A DNA stretch of 55,323 nt from DASXRA01 sp036506155 (GCA_036506155.1 DASXSF010000073.1:1-55323), one strand, 5' to 3'; positions 41,401 through 49,991 are shown, counted from the stretch's first letter. The notes: a model not told the origin generated them from the letters alone. Made by a program: numbers and translations.

Positions 41401-43742
41401 TCCCGGAGTTGCGTTTTCCGGTGGAGCCATGGGCGGTCCGTGAGGTTGGCCTCAACCTCGATCAGCTCGCCCAGACCGAGTCGGTGTTCGCCCTGTCGAA
41501 CGGGCACATCGGAGTGCGCGGCAACCTCGACGAGGGCGATCCCCACGGCCTGCCCGGCACCTACCTGAACTCGTTGTACGAGACCCGGCCGCTCCCCTAT
41601 GCGGAGACCGGCTACGGCTTCCCCGAGACGGGTCAGACGATCATCAACGTAACCAACGGCAAGCTGATCCGGCTGCTTGTCGACGACGAGCCGTTTGACC
41701 TGCGCTACGGTGCGCTGCGCCATCACGAGCGAATCCTCGACCTGCGCTGCGGTCTGCTGCGCCGCAGCGTGGAGTGGGAGTCCCCTGCCGGACAGGTTGT
41801 CCGGGTGCGCTCGACCCGGCTTGTGTCGCTGACCCAGCGATCGATCATGGCGATCCGATACGAGGTCGAGGTGGTGGACAATCCCGCCCGCGTGGTTGTG
41901 CAGTCCCTGCTCGTCGCAAACGAGGACCTTCCGACGCGCGAGAACGATCCGCGGGTGGCCGCGGTGCTGGACAACCCGTTGCAGGCCGAAGATCGGCTCG
42001 GCAGGGACGGCCGGGCGCTGCTCGTGCACAGCACACGGTCGAGCCGGCTGCTCATGGCAGTCGCGATGGACCACACCTTCGCCGGCGAGGACATCGGCAC
42101 CGCGCTCGAACTGCAGCCCGACTGGGCACGGGTTGTCGCGTGGACCGTGCTGCAACCGGGCGAGCGGCTGGAGGTGACCAAGTTCGTCGCCTACGGCTGG
42201 TCGAGCGTGCGCACGCTGCCCGCACTGCGAGATCAGGTCGACGCGGCGCTCAGCGCGGTCGTATACACCGGATGGGACACTCTCGTCGCGGATCAGCAAG
42301 CGGCGATGGACGAGTTCTGGCGCGGCGCCGACGTCGAACTCGACGGCGACGACACAGTGCAGCAGGCAGTGCGGTTCGGGCTGTTCCACACCATGCAGGC
42401 CGGGGCCCGTGCCGAGCAGCGCGCCATCGCTGCGAAGGGCCTCACCGGGCCGGGCTACGACGGGCACGCGTTCTGGGACACCGAGACCTACGTGCTGCCT
42501 GTGCTCATCGCCACTGCGCCGCGCGCGGCGGCCGACGCTCTGCTATGGCGGCACCAGACGCTCGATCTGGCCCGCGACCGCGCGAATGCGCTGCGGCTGT
42601 CGGGTGCGACCTTCCCGTGGCGGACGATACGCGGGCAGGAGTGCTCCGGGTACTGGCCCGCGAGCACCGCCGCAATGCATATCAACGCCGACATCGCCGT
42701 CGCGGCGATCCGCTACGTCGACTGGACAGGTGACGAGGAGTTCGACCGCGGCTGCGCGCTGCCACTGCTCGTGGAGACGGCACGGCTGTGGGCGTCAATC
42801 GGCCACCATGGCGACGACGGCGCTTTCCACATCGACGGGGTCACCGGCCCGGACGAATACAGCGCGATCGCGGACGACAACATCTACACGAACCTGATGG
42901 CGCAGCGAAACCTGCGCGGCGCCGCCGACGCCGCGCTGCGCTGGCCGGACGACGCCTCGGACCTTTCCGTAACCGAAGAGGAGATCCAGTCGTGGAGAGC
43001 CGCCGCACAGGCGATGGCGCTCCCCTACGACGCGGCCAAGGGCGTGCACCAGCAGGACCGCGGCTTCACCGACCACGCCGTGTGGCCGTTCGAAGCGAGC
43101 GCGGACCCGGACGGCTACCCGCTGCTGCTGCACGCGCACTACTTCGACCTCTACCGCAAGCAGGTGATCAAGCAGGCCGACCTGATCCTTGCGATGCACT
43201 GGTGCGGCGACTCGTTCACGTTCGAGGAGAAGGCGCGCGCGTTCGCCTATTACGAGCCGCTGACCGTTCGGGACTCATCGCTTTCCGCGTGCACCCAGGC
43301 GGTGCTCGCCGCCGAGACCGGCCACCTGGAGCTTGCCCACGACTACCTGGCCGAGGCGGCGTTGATGGATCTGGCCGACCTCGAGCACAACACCCGCGAC
43401 GGGCTGCACATCGCGTCGCTGGCAGGATCGTGGATCGCGCTCGTCGCCGGCTTCGGCGGGGTGCGCGACCACGGCGGCAAGCTGTCGTTTCAGCCGCAGT
43501 TGCCGCCGTCGATCAGCCGGCTGCGCTTCGCGATCCGCTGGCGCGGCGCCACCGTGCATGTCGCGATCACCCCTGACGACGTGACATACACCTTGCAGAA
43601 CGGTCAGCCGGTCGAGCTCCGCCACGCCGACGAGGCGTTCACTCTCGGCACCGAGCCGGTGCACCGTCATACGTGTCACGTCGAGCCGGTCACGCCGCGG
43701 CCGTCGCAACCACCCGGACGTGCGCCTGCGCACCGTTCCTGA
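41397..43742 (+). CDS. GH65 family glycoside phosphorylase or hydrolase, 781 aa
   Basis: Inverting phosphorylase or hydrolase acting on alpha-linked disaccharides such as maltose, trehalose or kojibiose. The N-terminal beta-sandwich (residues 1-270) includes ALSNGHIGVRGNLDEG. The (alpha/alpha)6 barrel carries GHAFWDTETYVLP, ARANALRLSGATFPW-like segments and the general acid Glu487 in GVTGPDEYS. The C-terminal domain ends near residue 760. Pairing with a beta-phosphoglucomutase gene favours a phosphorylase. Substrate specificity is not decidable by eye. Confidence 0.93.
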   Translation: MIPELRFPVEPWAVREVGLNLDQLAQTESVFALSNGHIGVRGNLDEGDPHGLPGTYLNSLYETRPLPYAETGYGFPETGQTIINVTNGKLIRLLVDDEPFDLRYGALRHHERILDLRCGLLRRSVEWESPAGQVVRVRSTRLVSLTQRSIMAIRYEVEVVDNPARVVVQSLLVANEDLPTRENDPRVAAVLDNPLQAEDRLGRDGRALLVHSTRSSRLLMAVAMDHTFAGEDIGTALELQPDWARVVAWTVLQPGERLEVTKFVAYGWSSVRTLPALRDQVDAALSAVVYTGWDTLVADQQAAMDEFWRGADVELDGDDTVQQAVRFGLFHTMQAGARAEQRAIAAKGLTGPGYDGHAFWDTETYVLPVLIATAPRAAADALLWRHQTLDLARDRANALRLSGATFPWRTIRGQECSGYWPASTAAMHINADIAVAAIRYVDWTGDEEFDRGCALPLLVETARLWASIGHHGDDGAFHIDGVTGPDEYSAIADDNIYTNLMAQRNLRGAADAALRWPDDASDLSVTEEEIQSWRAAAQAMALPYDAAKGVHQQDRGFTDHAVWPFEASADPDGYPLLLHAHYFDLYRKQVIKQADLILAMHWCGDSFTFEEKARAFAYYEPLTVRDSSLSACTQAVLAAETGHLELAHDYLAEAALMDLADLEHNTRDGLHIASLAGSWIALVAGFGGVRDHGGKLSFQPQLPPSISRLRFAIRWRGATVHVAITPDDVTYTLQNGQPVELRHADEAFTLGTEPVHRHTCHVEPVTPRPSQPPGRAPAHRS

Positions 43743-43785
43743 ACCACGCGTAGCAGTGCCGCGGCGACGTGCCAGGATGCGTGGC

Positions 43786-44586
43786 ATGGCGATCACCGTG
43801 TGCGTTGCCGGAGCAACGGGATGGACCGGGCGCGCGGTCGCGGAAGCGATCCGCGATGCGACCGACCTCGACCTGCGTTCGGCGGTCAGCCGTGCGGCTG
43901 CTGGCCGTGATCTCGGCGAGGCGTGGGGCGGGGCCCCGGCAGGAGTCCCGGTGTACAGCCAGGTTGCGGAGGCCCTCGCCGGCGTGGACGTGCTGGTCGA
44001 CTACACGTCGCACGACGCGGTGCGGGCCAATACGCTCACCGCGATCGAGCGCGGCGTCCACGTCGTGATCGGCTCGTCCGGACTCACCGCGGCGGATTTC
44101 GCGGACATCGACCGCGCCGCTCGTGCCGCCGGCGTCGGTGTCTTCGCGGCGGGCAACTTCTCGCTGACCGCCACGCTCGCCACGATGGCGGCGATGCTAG
44201 CCGCGAAACACCTGCCCAGCTGGGAGATCGTCGACTACGCCGAAGCGGGCAAGCCGGACGCGCCAAGCGGCACATCCCGGGAGCTGGCAGAGCGGCTGGC
44301 TGACATCGCGCAACCCGTGGTGCAGCGTCCGATCGCCGAGACGGCCGGGCCGGTCGAGGCGCGCGGGGCGACCGTGGCCGGTACGCAGATCCACTCGGTG
44401 CGGCTCCCCGGGTTCACGCTCTCGACCGAGGTTGTCTTCGGCCTGCCGGACGAGCGGCTGGTGATCCGGCACGACAGCGGGACGAGCCCCAGCCCGTACG
44501 TCGCGGGAACGCTGGTCGCGGTGCGGGCGGTGCCAGGGCTGACCGGCCTCGTGCGTGGCCTTTCCGCCCTGCTCGGGGATGGATGA
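43786..44586 (+). CDS. DapB-like dihydrodipicolinate reductase family protein, 266 aa
   Basis: N-terminal Rossmann motif VCVAGATGWTGRAVAEAI and a C-terminal DapB-type domain with GKPDAPSGTSRELAE and HSVRLPGFTLSTEVVFG. The lysine before the PDAPSGT motif (Lys156) is kept, but the two catalytic histidines that precede it in E. coli DapB (159-160) align with Ala152 and Glu153. It may be a divergent DapB class, as in some proteobacteria, or a different reductase. It overlaps the acVLRF1 gene by four bases. Confidence 0.75.
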   Translation: MAITVCVAGATGWTGRAVAEAIRDATDLDLRSAVSRAAAGRDLGEAWGGAPAGVPVYSQVAEALAGVDVLVDYTSHDAVRANTLTAIERGVHVVIGSSGLTAADFADIDRAARAAGVGVFAAGNFSLTATLATMAAMLAAKHLPSWEIVDYAEAGKPDAPSGTSRELAERLADIAQPVVQRPIAETAGPVEARGATVAGTQIHSVRLPGFTLSTEVVFGLPDERLVIRHDSGTSPSPYVAGTLVAVRAVPGLTGLVRGLSALLGDG

Positions 44587-45209
44587 CCCGACAGGTCAGT
44601 GTCCCCGCCGAGCGCGTCGCCCGGTGGCTGGACGGCTTCGCCGAGCGGCACGGCGAGACGGTGGCCGAAGCCAACGAGCACGAGGTCCGGCTCACCGGCT
44701 CGGACGGCGCCCGAGCCGGCGTGGCGGTGCCGTTTCCGCCGTTGCCGGAAGGCGCGGCCGACCCCCGCGAACGGCTGCTCGCGCATGTCGCGCGACCGCG
44801 GACGGTGGGCGTGCTGCTGGTGCGCCGCCGGGCGCATGCGACCGGAGTCTTCGACGGCGCCGAGCTCATCGCATCCAAGGTGGACACCTCGTACGTCCAG
44901 GCCACGACGAAGGCCGGTGGGTGGTCGCAGCAGCGCTACGCCCGACGGCGGGCCAACCAAGCGGCGGCAGCCTTCGCGGAGGCCGCCGATGCCGCGGCCC
45001 GCGTGCTGCTGCCGCACTTCCCGCGCCTCGACGCGCTCGTGTGTGGCGGAGACCGCGCCGCGGTCGACGCGGTGCTCTCCGACCCACGGCTGAGTGCGCT
45101 GGCGGCGCTGCGTACCGAGCCGTGGCTTGCCGTGCCCGATCCGCGGCTGCGCGTCCTTCAGGCGACGCTCGCGCAGTTCCGCGCGATCCGAATCTGGCTC
45201 GACCCCTGA
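44583..45209 (+). CDS. acVLRF1-family peptidyl-tRNA hydrolase, 208 aa
   Basis: Actinobacterial Vms1-like release factor: cleaves peptidyl-tRNA on stalled ribosomes or large subunits. The catalytic loop is KAGGWSQQRYARRRANQ (Trp114, Ser115, Gln116, Gln117), equivalent to the GSQ/GGQ loop of the eRF1/Vms1 superfamily. The N-terminal domain (residues 1-95) and the C-terminal RNase-H-like core with VCGGDRAAV follow the family plan. Coupling to the DapB-like gene is by four-base overlap. It probably takes part in ribosome-associated quality control. Confidence 0.85.
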   Translation: MTRQVSVPAERVARWLDGFAERHGETVAEANEHEVRLTGSDGARAGVAVPFPPLPEGAADPRERLLAHVARPRTVGVLLVRRRAHATGVFDGAELIASKVDTSYVQATTKAGGWSQQRYARRRANQAAAAFAEAADAAARVLLPHFPRLDALVCGGDRAAVDAVLSDPRLSALAALRTEPWLAVPDPRLRVLQATLAQFRAIRIWLDP

Positions 45210-45270
45210 GCCGTGTGCCTGGCCCGGGCTGGGCCAGAATTGTGACTTTCCAAGCAGCAAGGAGGCTGTC

Positions 45271-45687
45271 ATGGCAACCCGGCTCAATCCATACCTGAAC
45301 TTCCGGGACACCACGCGGCAGGCTATGGAGTTCTACCAGTCGGTGTTCGGCGGAGAGCTGGCCCTGAGCACGTTCGGCGAGTTCGGTGCCAGCGACGATC
45401 CGACGGAGAAAGACAAGATCATGCACGCACAGCTCGAGGCGGGCAGCGCGTTCACGCTGATGGCGGCGGACACGCCCAACTCGATGGATTACCAGCCGGG
45501 CACGAATTTCTCGGTATCGCTGAGCGGTGACGACGAGCCGGAGCTGCGCGGGTACTGGGACAGGCTCTCGGCAGGCGGCACGGTCACCATGCCACTCGAC
45601 CAGGCGCCCTGGGGCGACACCTTCGGCATGTGCGTCGACAAGTTCGGAATCAGTTGGATGGTGAACATCGCGGGCAACGCACAGTAG
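45271..45687 (+). CDS. VOC/PhnB-like glyoxalase-fold protein, 138 aa
   Basis: PhnB-type VOC protein: LNPYLNFRDTTRQAMEFYQSVFGGEL at the N-terminus and DKFGISWMVN at the C-terminus. It resembles 3-demethylubiquinone-methyltransferase-like PhnB proteins without a defined enzyme activity. AAGGAGG lies six bases before the ATG, one of the clearest ribosome sites in the window. Confidence 0.9.
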   Translation: MATRLNPYLNFRDTTRQAMEFYQSVFGGELALSTFGEFGASDDPTEKDKIMHAQLEAGSAFTLMAADTPNSMDYQPGTNFSVSLSGDDEPELRGYWDRLSAGGTVTMPLDQAPWGDTFGMCVDKFGISWMVNIAGNAQ

Positions 45688-45705
45688 TGAACTAGCGTTT
45701 CCCGC

Positions 45706-46347
45706 GTGAGTGACCTGCTGGCCCCGCGGCCGCCGGACTACGACGACGAGGAGTCGCGGACCCGCGCGATCTGGGGGCTGGTCGCGCTCGCGATCATCGC
45801 CGTGCTGATCGTGGTGGTCCTGCTGCTCATCGGTGGCGGCAAACACCACGGCGCGCAGACACCAACCGGCCTAAGTCAGCTGCCGACCGCGGTGCCGACC
45901 AGCCGCGCACAGCCGTCCGGTCCAGCCGCGTCCGGTTCGGCGGTATCGAGCCCGGCGACGTCCAGTGCGGCGACGACGACATCGCCGGCTCCGACGAGTA
46001 CGGCGAACCCGTGCCCGACGCCTGGCGCGTGCGCCGTGCCGGGCGACGCCGGGCAGCTGGTCGCCGCGGTGAACGCTTTCAGAACCAGCCATGGGCAGCC
46101 CGCGGCGTCCGGGGCCGTCTCGCCCCAGGCGCAGCAGTGCGCGCTCAGCCAGGGCAACGGGCCGTCCTGCGCGCCGAGCTTCGCCTGGGAGCCGGTCCCG
46201 ACCCAGGACGGCGCGAAGGTCGTCGACCTGATCGCCGGCCGCGGCGGCGATTGGCTGCTCGATCCCACGATGACGTCGTTCAGCATCGGCTGGGCCTACG
46301 CGCCGGGCACCGGCTACGAATGCGCCATCCTCAAGGTCAGTTCATAG
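45706..46347 (+). CDS. membrane-anchored protein with CAP-like C-terminus, 213 aa
   Basis: Residues 22-45 are a single transmembrane helix (AIWGLVALAIIAVLIVVVLLLIGGG), followed by a Ser/Thr/Pro/Ala-rich extracytoplasmic linker (about 47-105). The C-terminal 105 residues contain VAAVNAFRTSHGQPAASGAVSPQAQQCA and MTSFSIGWAYAPGTGYECAILK, reminiscent of a CAP/SCP domain start and end, but shorter than usual. TAGCGT is seven bases before the GTG. It overlaps the converging TetR gene by six bases. Confidence 0.7.
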   Translation: MSDLLAPRPPDYDDEESRTRAIWGLVALAIIAVLIVVVLLLIGGGKHHGAQTPTGLSQLPTAVPTSRAQPSGPAASGSAVSSPATSSAATTTSPAPTSTANPCPTPGACAVPGDAGQLVAAVNAFRTSHGQPAASGAVSPQAQQCALSQGNGPSCAPSFAWEPVPTQDGAKVVDLIAGRGGDWLLDPTMTSFSIGWAYAPGTGYECAILKVSS

Positions 46348-46959
46348 CGTGCTGGACCGGCGGCCCACCTCGGTGCTGGCTCGCCATATGAGCGCGTGCC
46401 CCGCGTTCAGCTCCGCCGCGCTCGGCATCGAGCCGGGATCGAGCAGCCACTGCAACGCCAGCCCGTCACACACCGCGATCATCCAGCTCGCGATGGCCGC
46501 TGCGCGCGGATCGTCAGCGCTGATCGCCCCGCGCAGCGACTGCGCAACCAGTGCGGCGACGCGCATGCGGACGCCTTGGTAGTGCTCGGCGAACTGCTGC
46601 CGCAGCTGCGGTGCGCGTTCGGCCTGCGCCATGGCTTCGACGTAGGACAGCAGCAGCGCGCGGCGCTTCGGTAGGCCGGCGAGAAGCGCGCTCCAGGTGG
46701 CGCGCGCCCGGTCGAGCGGGACGGCGTCCGGGTCGGCCATTGCGATGCTGGCGAGCTGTTCGGCCCACTCGTCGAAGGCGGTGCCGATCACCTCGTTGAG
46801 CAGGCCTTCCTTCGACCCGAAGTGGTAGCCGATGGACGCGAGATTCATGCGCGACTCGGCCACGAGTTCGCGCGCTGTGATACGCGCGTACCCCTTGGTC
46901 TCGAGGAGGCGGCGCGCGGCGACGAGTAGGTCCTCGCGGTGCCCCACGATTGGGAGCAT
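46342..46959 (-). CDS. TetR-family transcriptional regulator, 205 aa
   Basis: N-terminal helix-turn-helix: RITARELVAESRMNLASIGYHFGSKEGLL. The C-terminal ligand domain resembles the TetR_C_6/BetI-like type (ALLLSYVEAMAQAE). Ligand unknown. A start at 46947 (MGHREDLL) is also possible. The target is unclear: the upstream gap to the pterin dehydratase gene is 55 bases and contains ATATG/CATAT arms around 46966-46988 that could be part of an operator. Confidence 0.9.
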   Translation of the reverse strand: MLPIVGHREDLLVAARRLLETKGYARITARELVAESRMNLASIGYHFGSKEGLLNEVIGTAFDEWAEQLASIAMADPDAVPLDRARATWSALLAGLPKRRALLLSYVEAMAQAERAPQLRQQFAEHYQGVRMRVAALVAQSLRGAISADDPRAAAIASWMIAVCDGLALQWLLDPGSMPSAAELNAGHALIWRASTEVGRRSSTL

Positions 46960-47014
46960 AGTCCGATATGGCTAGACCGGCGTCATATACGTAGATACGA
47001 AAGGGGTACGGTCG

Positions 47015-47329
47015 TCACGCCTTGGTAGCCTGCGGCAGCCCGCCGGCGACCTCGTCGACGTGGCCCGCCAGCGCGAAATCCATATCGGTCACTCCCCCGG
47101 AGCTGTGCGTCAGCAGGACGACGTCCACCCACCGCCACCGCAGCGCCAGGTCGGGGTGGTGATCGAGCTCCTCGCAGATCGGCGCCAAGCGGTTCACGAA
47201 CTCCACCGCCGTGGGGAAGTCGGCGAACTCGATCGAGCGCTGCAACTGTGCCGTGGTGCCGGTCCAGCTCGGGTGCAAGCCCGCAAGGCGCTGCTCGATA
47301 ACGTCCTGTGTGAGCAGTTCGCGAGACAT
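47015..47329 (-). CDS. phhB: pterin-4a-carbinolamine dehydratase, 104 aa
   Basis: Dehydrates 4a-hydroxytetrahydropterin or acts in molybdopterin-related metabolism. The motif ELDHHPDL contains the conserved His-His-Pro, and the C-terminal pattern HSSGGVTDMDFALAGHVDEVA is typical. A good GAGGGG ribosome site precedes the ATG. No phenylalanine hydroxylase lies in the window, so its partner pathway is unknown. Confidence 0.9.
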   Translation of the reverse strand: MSRELLTQDVIEQRLAGLHPSWTGTTAQLQRSIEFADFPTAVEFVNRLAPICEELDHHPDLALRWRWVDVVLLTHSSGGVTDMDFALAGHVDEVAGGLPQATKA

Positions 47330-47363
47330 GAGGAACCCCTCCTCGCCGGGAAATCATGCCTAC

Positions 47364-47403
47364 CGTAGCCGCTGCGGCTACGCTCGCTCGATGAATTCGA
47401 GCG
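47364..47403. repeat. two adjacent hairpins upstream of oligoribonuclease
   Basis: CGTAGCCG-CTG-CGGCTACG (47364-47382) has eight perfect pairs and CGCTCGA-TGAAT-TCGAGCG (47385-47403) seven. They fill the divergent gap between phhB and orn. Neither has a T-run. Operator, RNA stem or cruciform is possible. Confidence 0.55.
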
Positions 47404-47423
47404 TGCGCGGGGGCGGCCCGTGA
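47391..47423 (+). CDS. possible 10-codon leader peptide upstream of orn
   Basis: ATG at 47391 encodes MNSSVRGGGP and its TGA overlaps the GTG start of orn by four bases (GTGA). The ATG lies in the loop region of the second hairpin, so folding could control access. Too short to support by composition. Confidence 0.25.
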   Translation: MNSSVRGGGP

Positions 47424-48040
47424 GCGACGACCGGCTGGTGTGGATCGACTGCGAGATGACCGGTCTCCAAATCACGCGGGACGCGCTCATCGAGATTGCG
47501 GTCGTCGTCACCGATGCCGACCTCAACCAGCTCGACGAGGGGCTCGATATCGTCATCCACCAGCACGACGACGTCCTCGACACGATGGTCCCGTTCGTGA
47601 AGGAAATGCATGACTCGTCCGGGCTGACCGAGGCCGTGCGCGCGTCCACGATCACGCTCGGCGAGGCCGAGAAGCTCGCGCTCGAGTATGTGCGAGGGCA
47701 CGTTCCCGAGCCCAAAACGGCGCCGCTCTGCGGCAACTCGATCGCCACAGACCGCGGCTTCATCGCCCGCGATATGCCTGCCCTGGACGAGCACCTGCAC
47801 TACCGCATGATCGACGTGTCGTCGATCAAGGAATTGGCTCGGCGCTGGTACCCGCGCGTCTACTACGCCCAGCCGGCAAAGGGTCTGGCGCACCGGGCAC
47901 TGGCCGACATTCGCGAGAGTGTTCGGGAGCTCGCCTACTACCGGCAGACACTGTTCGTGCCGCTGCCCGGCCCGTCCACCGAGGAGGCTCAGGCGGCCGC
48001 CAAAGCCGTGCTGGGCGATCCGGCCGACACGCTAAACTGA
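47420..48040 (+). CDS. orn: oligoribonuclease, 206 aa
   Basis: DEDDh 3'-5' exoribonuclease that degrades short RNAs to mononucleotides, including pGpG in c-di-GMP turnover. Catalytic residues Asp10 and Glu12 are in WIDCEMTGL; the HRALADIRESV motif has the DEDDh His and Asp. Length is usual. GTG start at 47420. In actinobacteria orn commonly lies next to tRNA-His, as here. Confidence 0.95.
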   Translation: MSDDRLVWIDCEMTGLQITRDALIEIAVVVTDADLNQLDEGLDIVIHQHDDVLDTMVPFVKEMHDSSGLTEAVRASTITLGEAEKLALEYVRGHVPEPKTAPLCGNSIATDRGFIARDMPALDEHLHYRMIDVSSIKELARRWYPRVYYAQPAKGLAHRALADIRESVRELAYYRQTLFVPLPGPSTEEAQAAAKAVLGDPADTLN

Positions 48041-48055
48041 CGCAGCTTCATGCAT

Positions 48056-48132
48056 GGTGGGCGTAGCTCAGCTGGTAGAGCATCTGGTTGTGGTCCAGAG
48101 GGTCGAGGGTTCGAGTCCCTTCGCTCACCCCA
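48056..48132 (+). tRNA. tRNA-His (anticodon GTG)
   Basis: Acceptor GTGGGCG/CGCTCAC with a G-T wobble and the His-specific extra G at 48056 pairing with discriminator C. Anticodon loop TTGTGGT (GTG) on stem CTGG/CCAG. T-arm GAGGG-TTCGAGT-CCCTT. CCA is encoded (48130-48132). The extra 5' G and encoded CCA are features of tRNA-His genes. Confidence 0.96.
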
Positions 48133-48662
48133 AACTACGTCGTCGGCTCGCCCGCTCGAGCGTCGCGCTACTCGTGCTGACCGCGGCCGTCTCGGGATGC
48201 ACGAGCCGCCAGCGCGTCATCGACACCCCCCAGCACACGCCGCAATCGCAGCGCAGCAGCATTGTCGGGTACCGGTGGCACATCACCGAAGTCCGGCACG
48301 GTACGTCCAGCGTGACAGTGCCGCGAGGTCGGGTCGGCTATATCGCCTTCAGCCCGAACGGAGTCCTCAACGCCGACGACGGGGTGAACCACTACTTCGG
48401 ACACTTCACCTCGACGGTGAGCGGGTATCACCCGACTGACGTGGCGACCACCCTCGTCGGCTACGGCGGCCACGACCCGGTCACGCTCGCCCTCATCGAG
48501 GGCGCGCAAGCACTCACAACCCAAGAAGCCGATGTCATCATCGAGAGCCTGACCGGCGACCGACTCGAACTGTCCGCCGACGGTTACCACGTGGCAGCCA
48601 CGCGAGCGGCCCGCGAACCGGTGCAGCCGACGTCGGCTCCGCCCACCAATACCCGCTCTTAA
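48090..48662 (+). CDS. lipoprotein with HslJ/META-like domain, start uncertain
   Basis: The codons from about 48138 encode a signal peptide with RRRLARSSVALLVLTAAVSGC, with lipobox VSGC. The mature domain (SSIVGYRWHITEVRHG... ADDGVNHYFGHFTSTV... TTLVGYGGHDP) resembles META/HslJ domains. No ATG, GTG or TTG lies between the tRNA end and the signal peptide in this frame; the nearest in-frame starts are inside tRNA-His (GTG 48090, ATG 48054), or GTG 48174, which would truncate the signal peptide. So either the start is atypical or the 5' end is lost. Confidence 0.55.
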   Translation: MVQRVEGSSPFAHPKLRRRLARSSVALLVLTAAVSGCTSRQRVIDTPQHTPQSQRSSIVGYRWHITEVRHGTSSVTVPRGRVGYIAFSPNGVLNADDGVNHYFGHFTSTVSGYHPTDVATTLVGYGGHDPVTLALIEGAQALTTQEADVIIESLTGDRLELSADGYHVAATRAAREPVQPTSAPPTNTRS

Positions 48663-48670
48663 CCGGCAGC

Positions 48671-49879
48671 TCAGCTGCGTACCCGCTCGGCAAGCGCGAG
48701 GGGCGATTGGGCCAGGATCAGCGCTGCGGCGCCGAGCACTTCGGCGCGGTCGCCGAGAACGCCCGTGATGACATGCACGTCCGCGGCTGCGCCCGGGATG
48801 CTGTGCCGGTGGATGCTGGCACGGATCGGATCCAGCAGGACATCGCCGGTGGCGGCGAGCTCACCACCGATGACGACGAGCTCTGGGTTGAGGACGTTCA
48901 CGATCCAGGAGACGACCATGCCGACGGCTTCGCCGGCGTCGGCGACAGCCCGGCGCGCCCCTCGGTCTCCGGCGGTGACGAGATCGAGTAGCTGATCCGG
49001 GGCCATCGGTCGTTCGACGACGTGCTCGAGCAAACGAGCCACGGCGACCGGGCTGGCGACGGTTTCGAGGCAGCCGCGGTTGCCGCACCGGCAGATCTGG
49101 CCGCTCGGCTCGATGCACACGTGCCCGATCTCGCCGGCCATTCCGTAGCCGCCGCGATAGGGCTGACCGCCGAGAATCAGCCCCGCTCCGACTCCGGCGG
49201 AGAGCCGGATGTAGATCAGGTCGTCGACACCGCGCCCGGCACCGAAGACCTTCTCGCCGAGAGCGCCCATATCGGCGTCGTTCGCGAGCTGCACGGATAC
49301 GCCGAGCCGGTCCTGCATCTCCGCCACTGGCGCGACGCCGTGCCAGCCGGGCAGGATGCCGTTCGCCTTGACCTCGCCGGTGCGCTGATCGATTGGCGCG
49401 GCCAGGCCGATACCGGCGCCCAGCAACCGCTCCGAGGTGACGGCTGCGTCGGCCAAGGCCTGCCGGGTCAGATCATGCGCCAGGTCCAGCGTTTCGGACG
49501 GAGCGTCGTCGACGCGCGCTCTGGACCACTTCTCAGCGACCGGTTCGCCGGCGAGGTCGCAGATGGTGACGCGGATATGCCGGTGGCCGATGTCGATGCC
49601 GATCGCGAATGCGGCACCCGGCACGAGGGAGAGCAGGGTGGGCGGTCTGCCGGTGCCGCGCGGACGCACCGATTCGTCAGGGGCATCGTGTTCGCGAATG
49701 AGGTGGGCCCGGTCGAGCTCTTCGGCGACCGTTGAGACGGTGCCTCGCGAGAGCCCGGTCCGGCGGGCAATGTCAGCCCGGCTACACCCCGGGTGGCGGT
49801 AGATCGACTCGATCACCCGCAGCCGGTTCAGGTCGCGTAGCCCGAGCGGATGCGGCACCGGCGGGGCAAGGGTGGCCAT
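48671..49879 (-). CDS. ROK-family transcriptional regulator, 402 aa
   Basis: Residues 10-80 are a winged helix (NRLRVIESIYRHPGCSRADIARRTGLSRGTVS) and residues 85-400 a ROK sugar-kinase-like domain: ATP motif GIDIGHRHIRVTI, the GHVCIEPSGQICRCGNRGCLE zinc site with His-Cys-Cys-Cys, and VIGGEL. Such proteins are NagC/XylR-like repressors. TAACAT is eight bases before the ATG. The divergent GH3 enzyme and the repeats between them make that enzyme the probable target. Confidence 0.92.
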   Translation of the reverse strand: MATLAPPVPHPLGLRDLNRLRVIESIYRHPGCSRADIARRTGLSRGTVSTVAEELDRAHLIREHDAPDESVRPRGTGRPPTLLSLVPGAAFAIGIDIGHRHIRVTICDLAGEPVAEKWSRARVDDAPSETLDLAHDLTRQALADAAVTSERLLGAGIGLAAPIDQRTGEVKANGILPGWHGVAPVAEMQDRLGVSVQLANDADMGALGEKVFGAGRGVDDLIYIRLSAGVGAGLILGGQPYRGGYGMAGEIGHVCIEPSGQICRCGNRGCLETVASPVAVARLLEHVVERPMAPDQLLDLVTAGDRGARRAVADAGEAVGMVVSWIVNVLNPELVVIGGELAATGDVLLDPIRASIHRHSIPGAAADVHVITGVLGDRAEVLGAAALILAQSPLALAERVRS

Positions 49880-49909
49880 GGGCGAGGATGTTAGTTCAAG
49901 GATGGCGAT

Positions 49910-49961
49910 ACCTGTCCGACACGCCTAGACACGCCGACAGGTTTTGCATTGTCCTGGCAAT
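49910..49961. promoter_or_regulatory. putative ROK operators
   Basis: ACCTGTC (49910-49916) and GACAGGT (49936-49942) form a perfect 7-base inverted repeat. Its spacer contains the direct repeat GACACGCC-TA-GACACGCC (49918-49935). A second repeat ATTG-N6-CAAT is at 49948-49961. The sites lie between the ROK start and the GH3 promoter. Confidence 0.5.
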
Positions 49962-49991
49962 AAGCTGCCGGTTGTCTGCGCATGTGAGTTA

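Noticed and set aside
48054..48131. Coding extension of the lipoprotein through tRNA-His
   Set aside because: The sequence MVGVAQLVEHLVVVQ is the translation of a tRNA, a well-known annotation artefact; it is kept only as a start-site problem.
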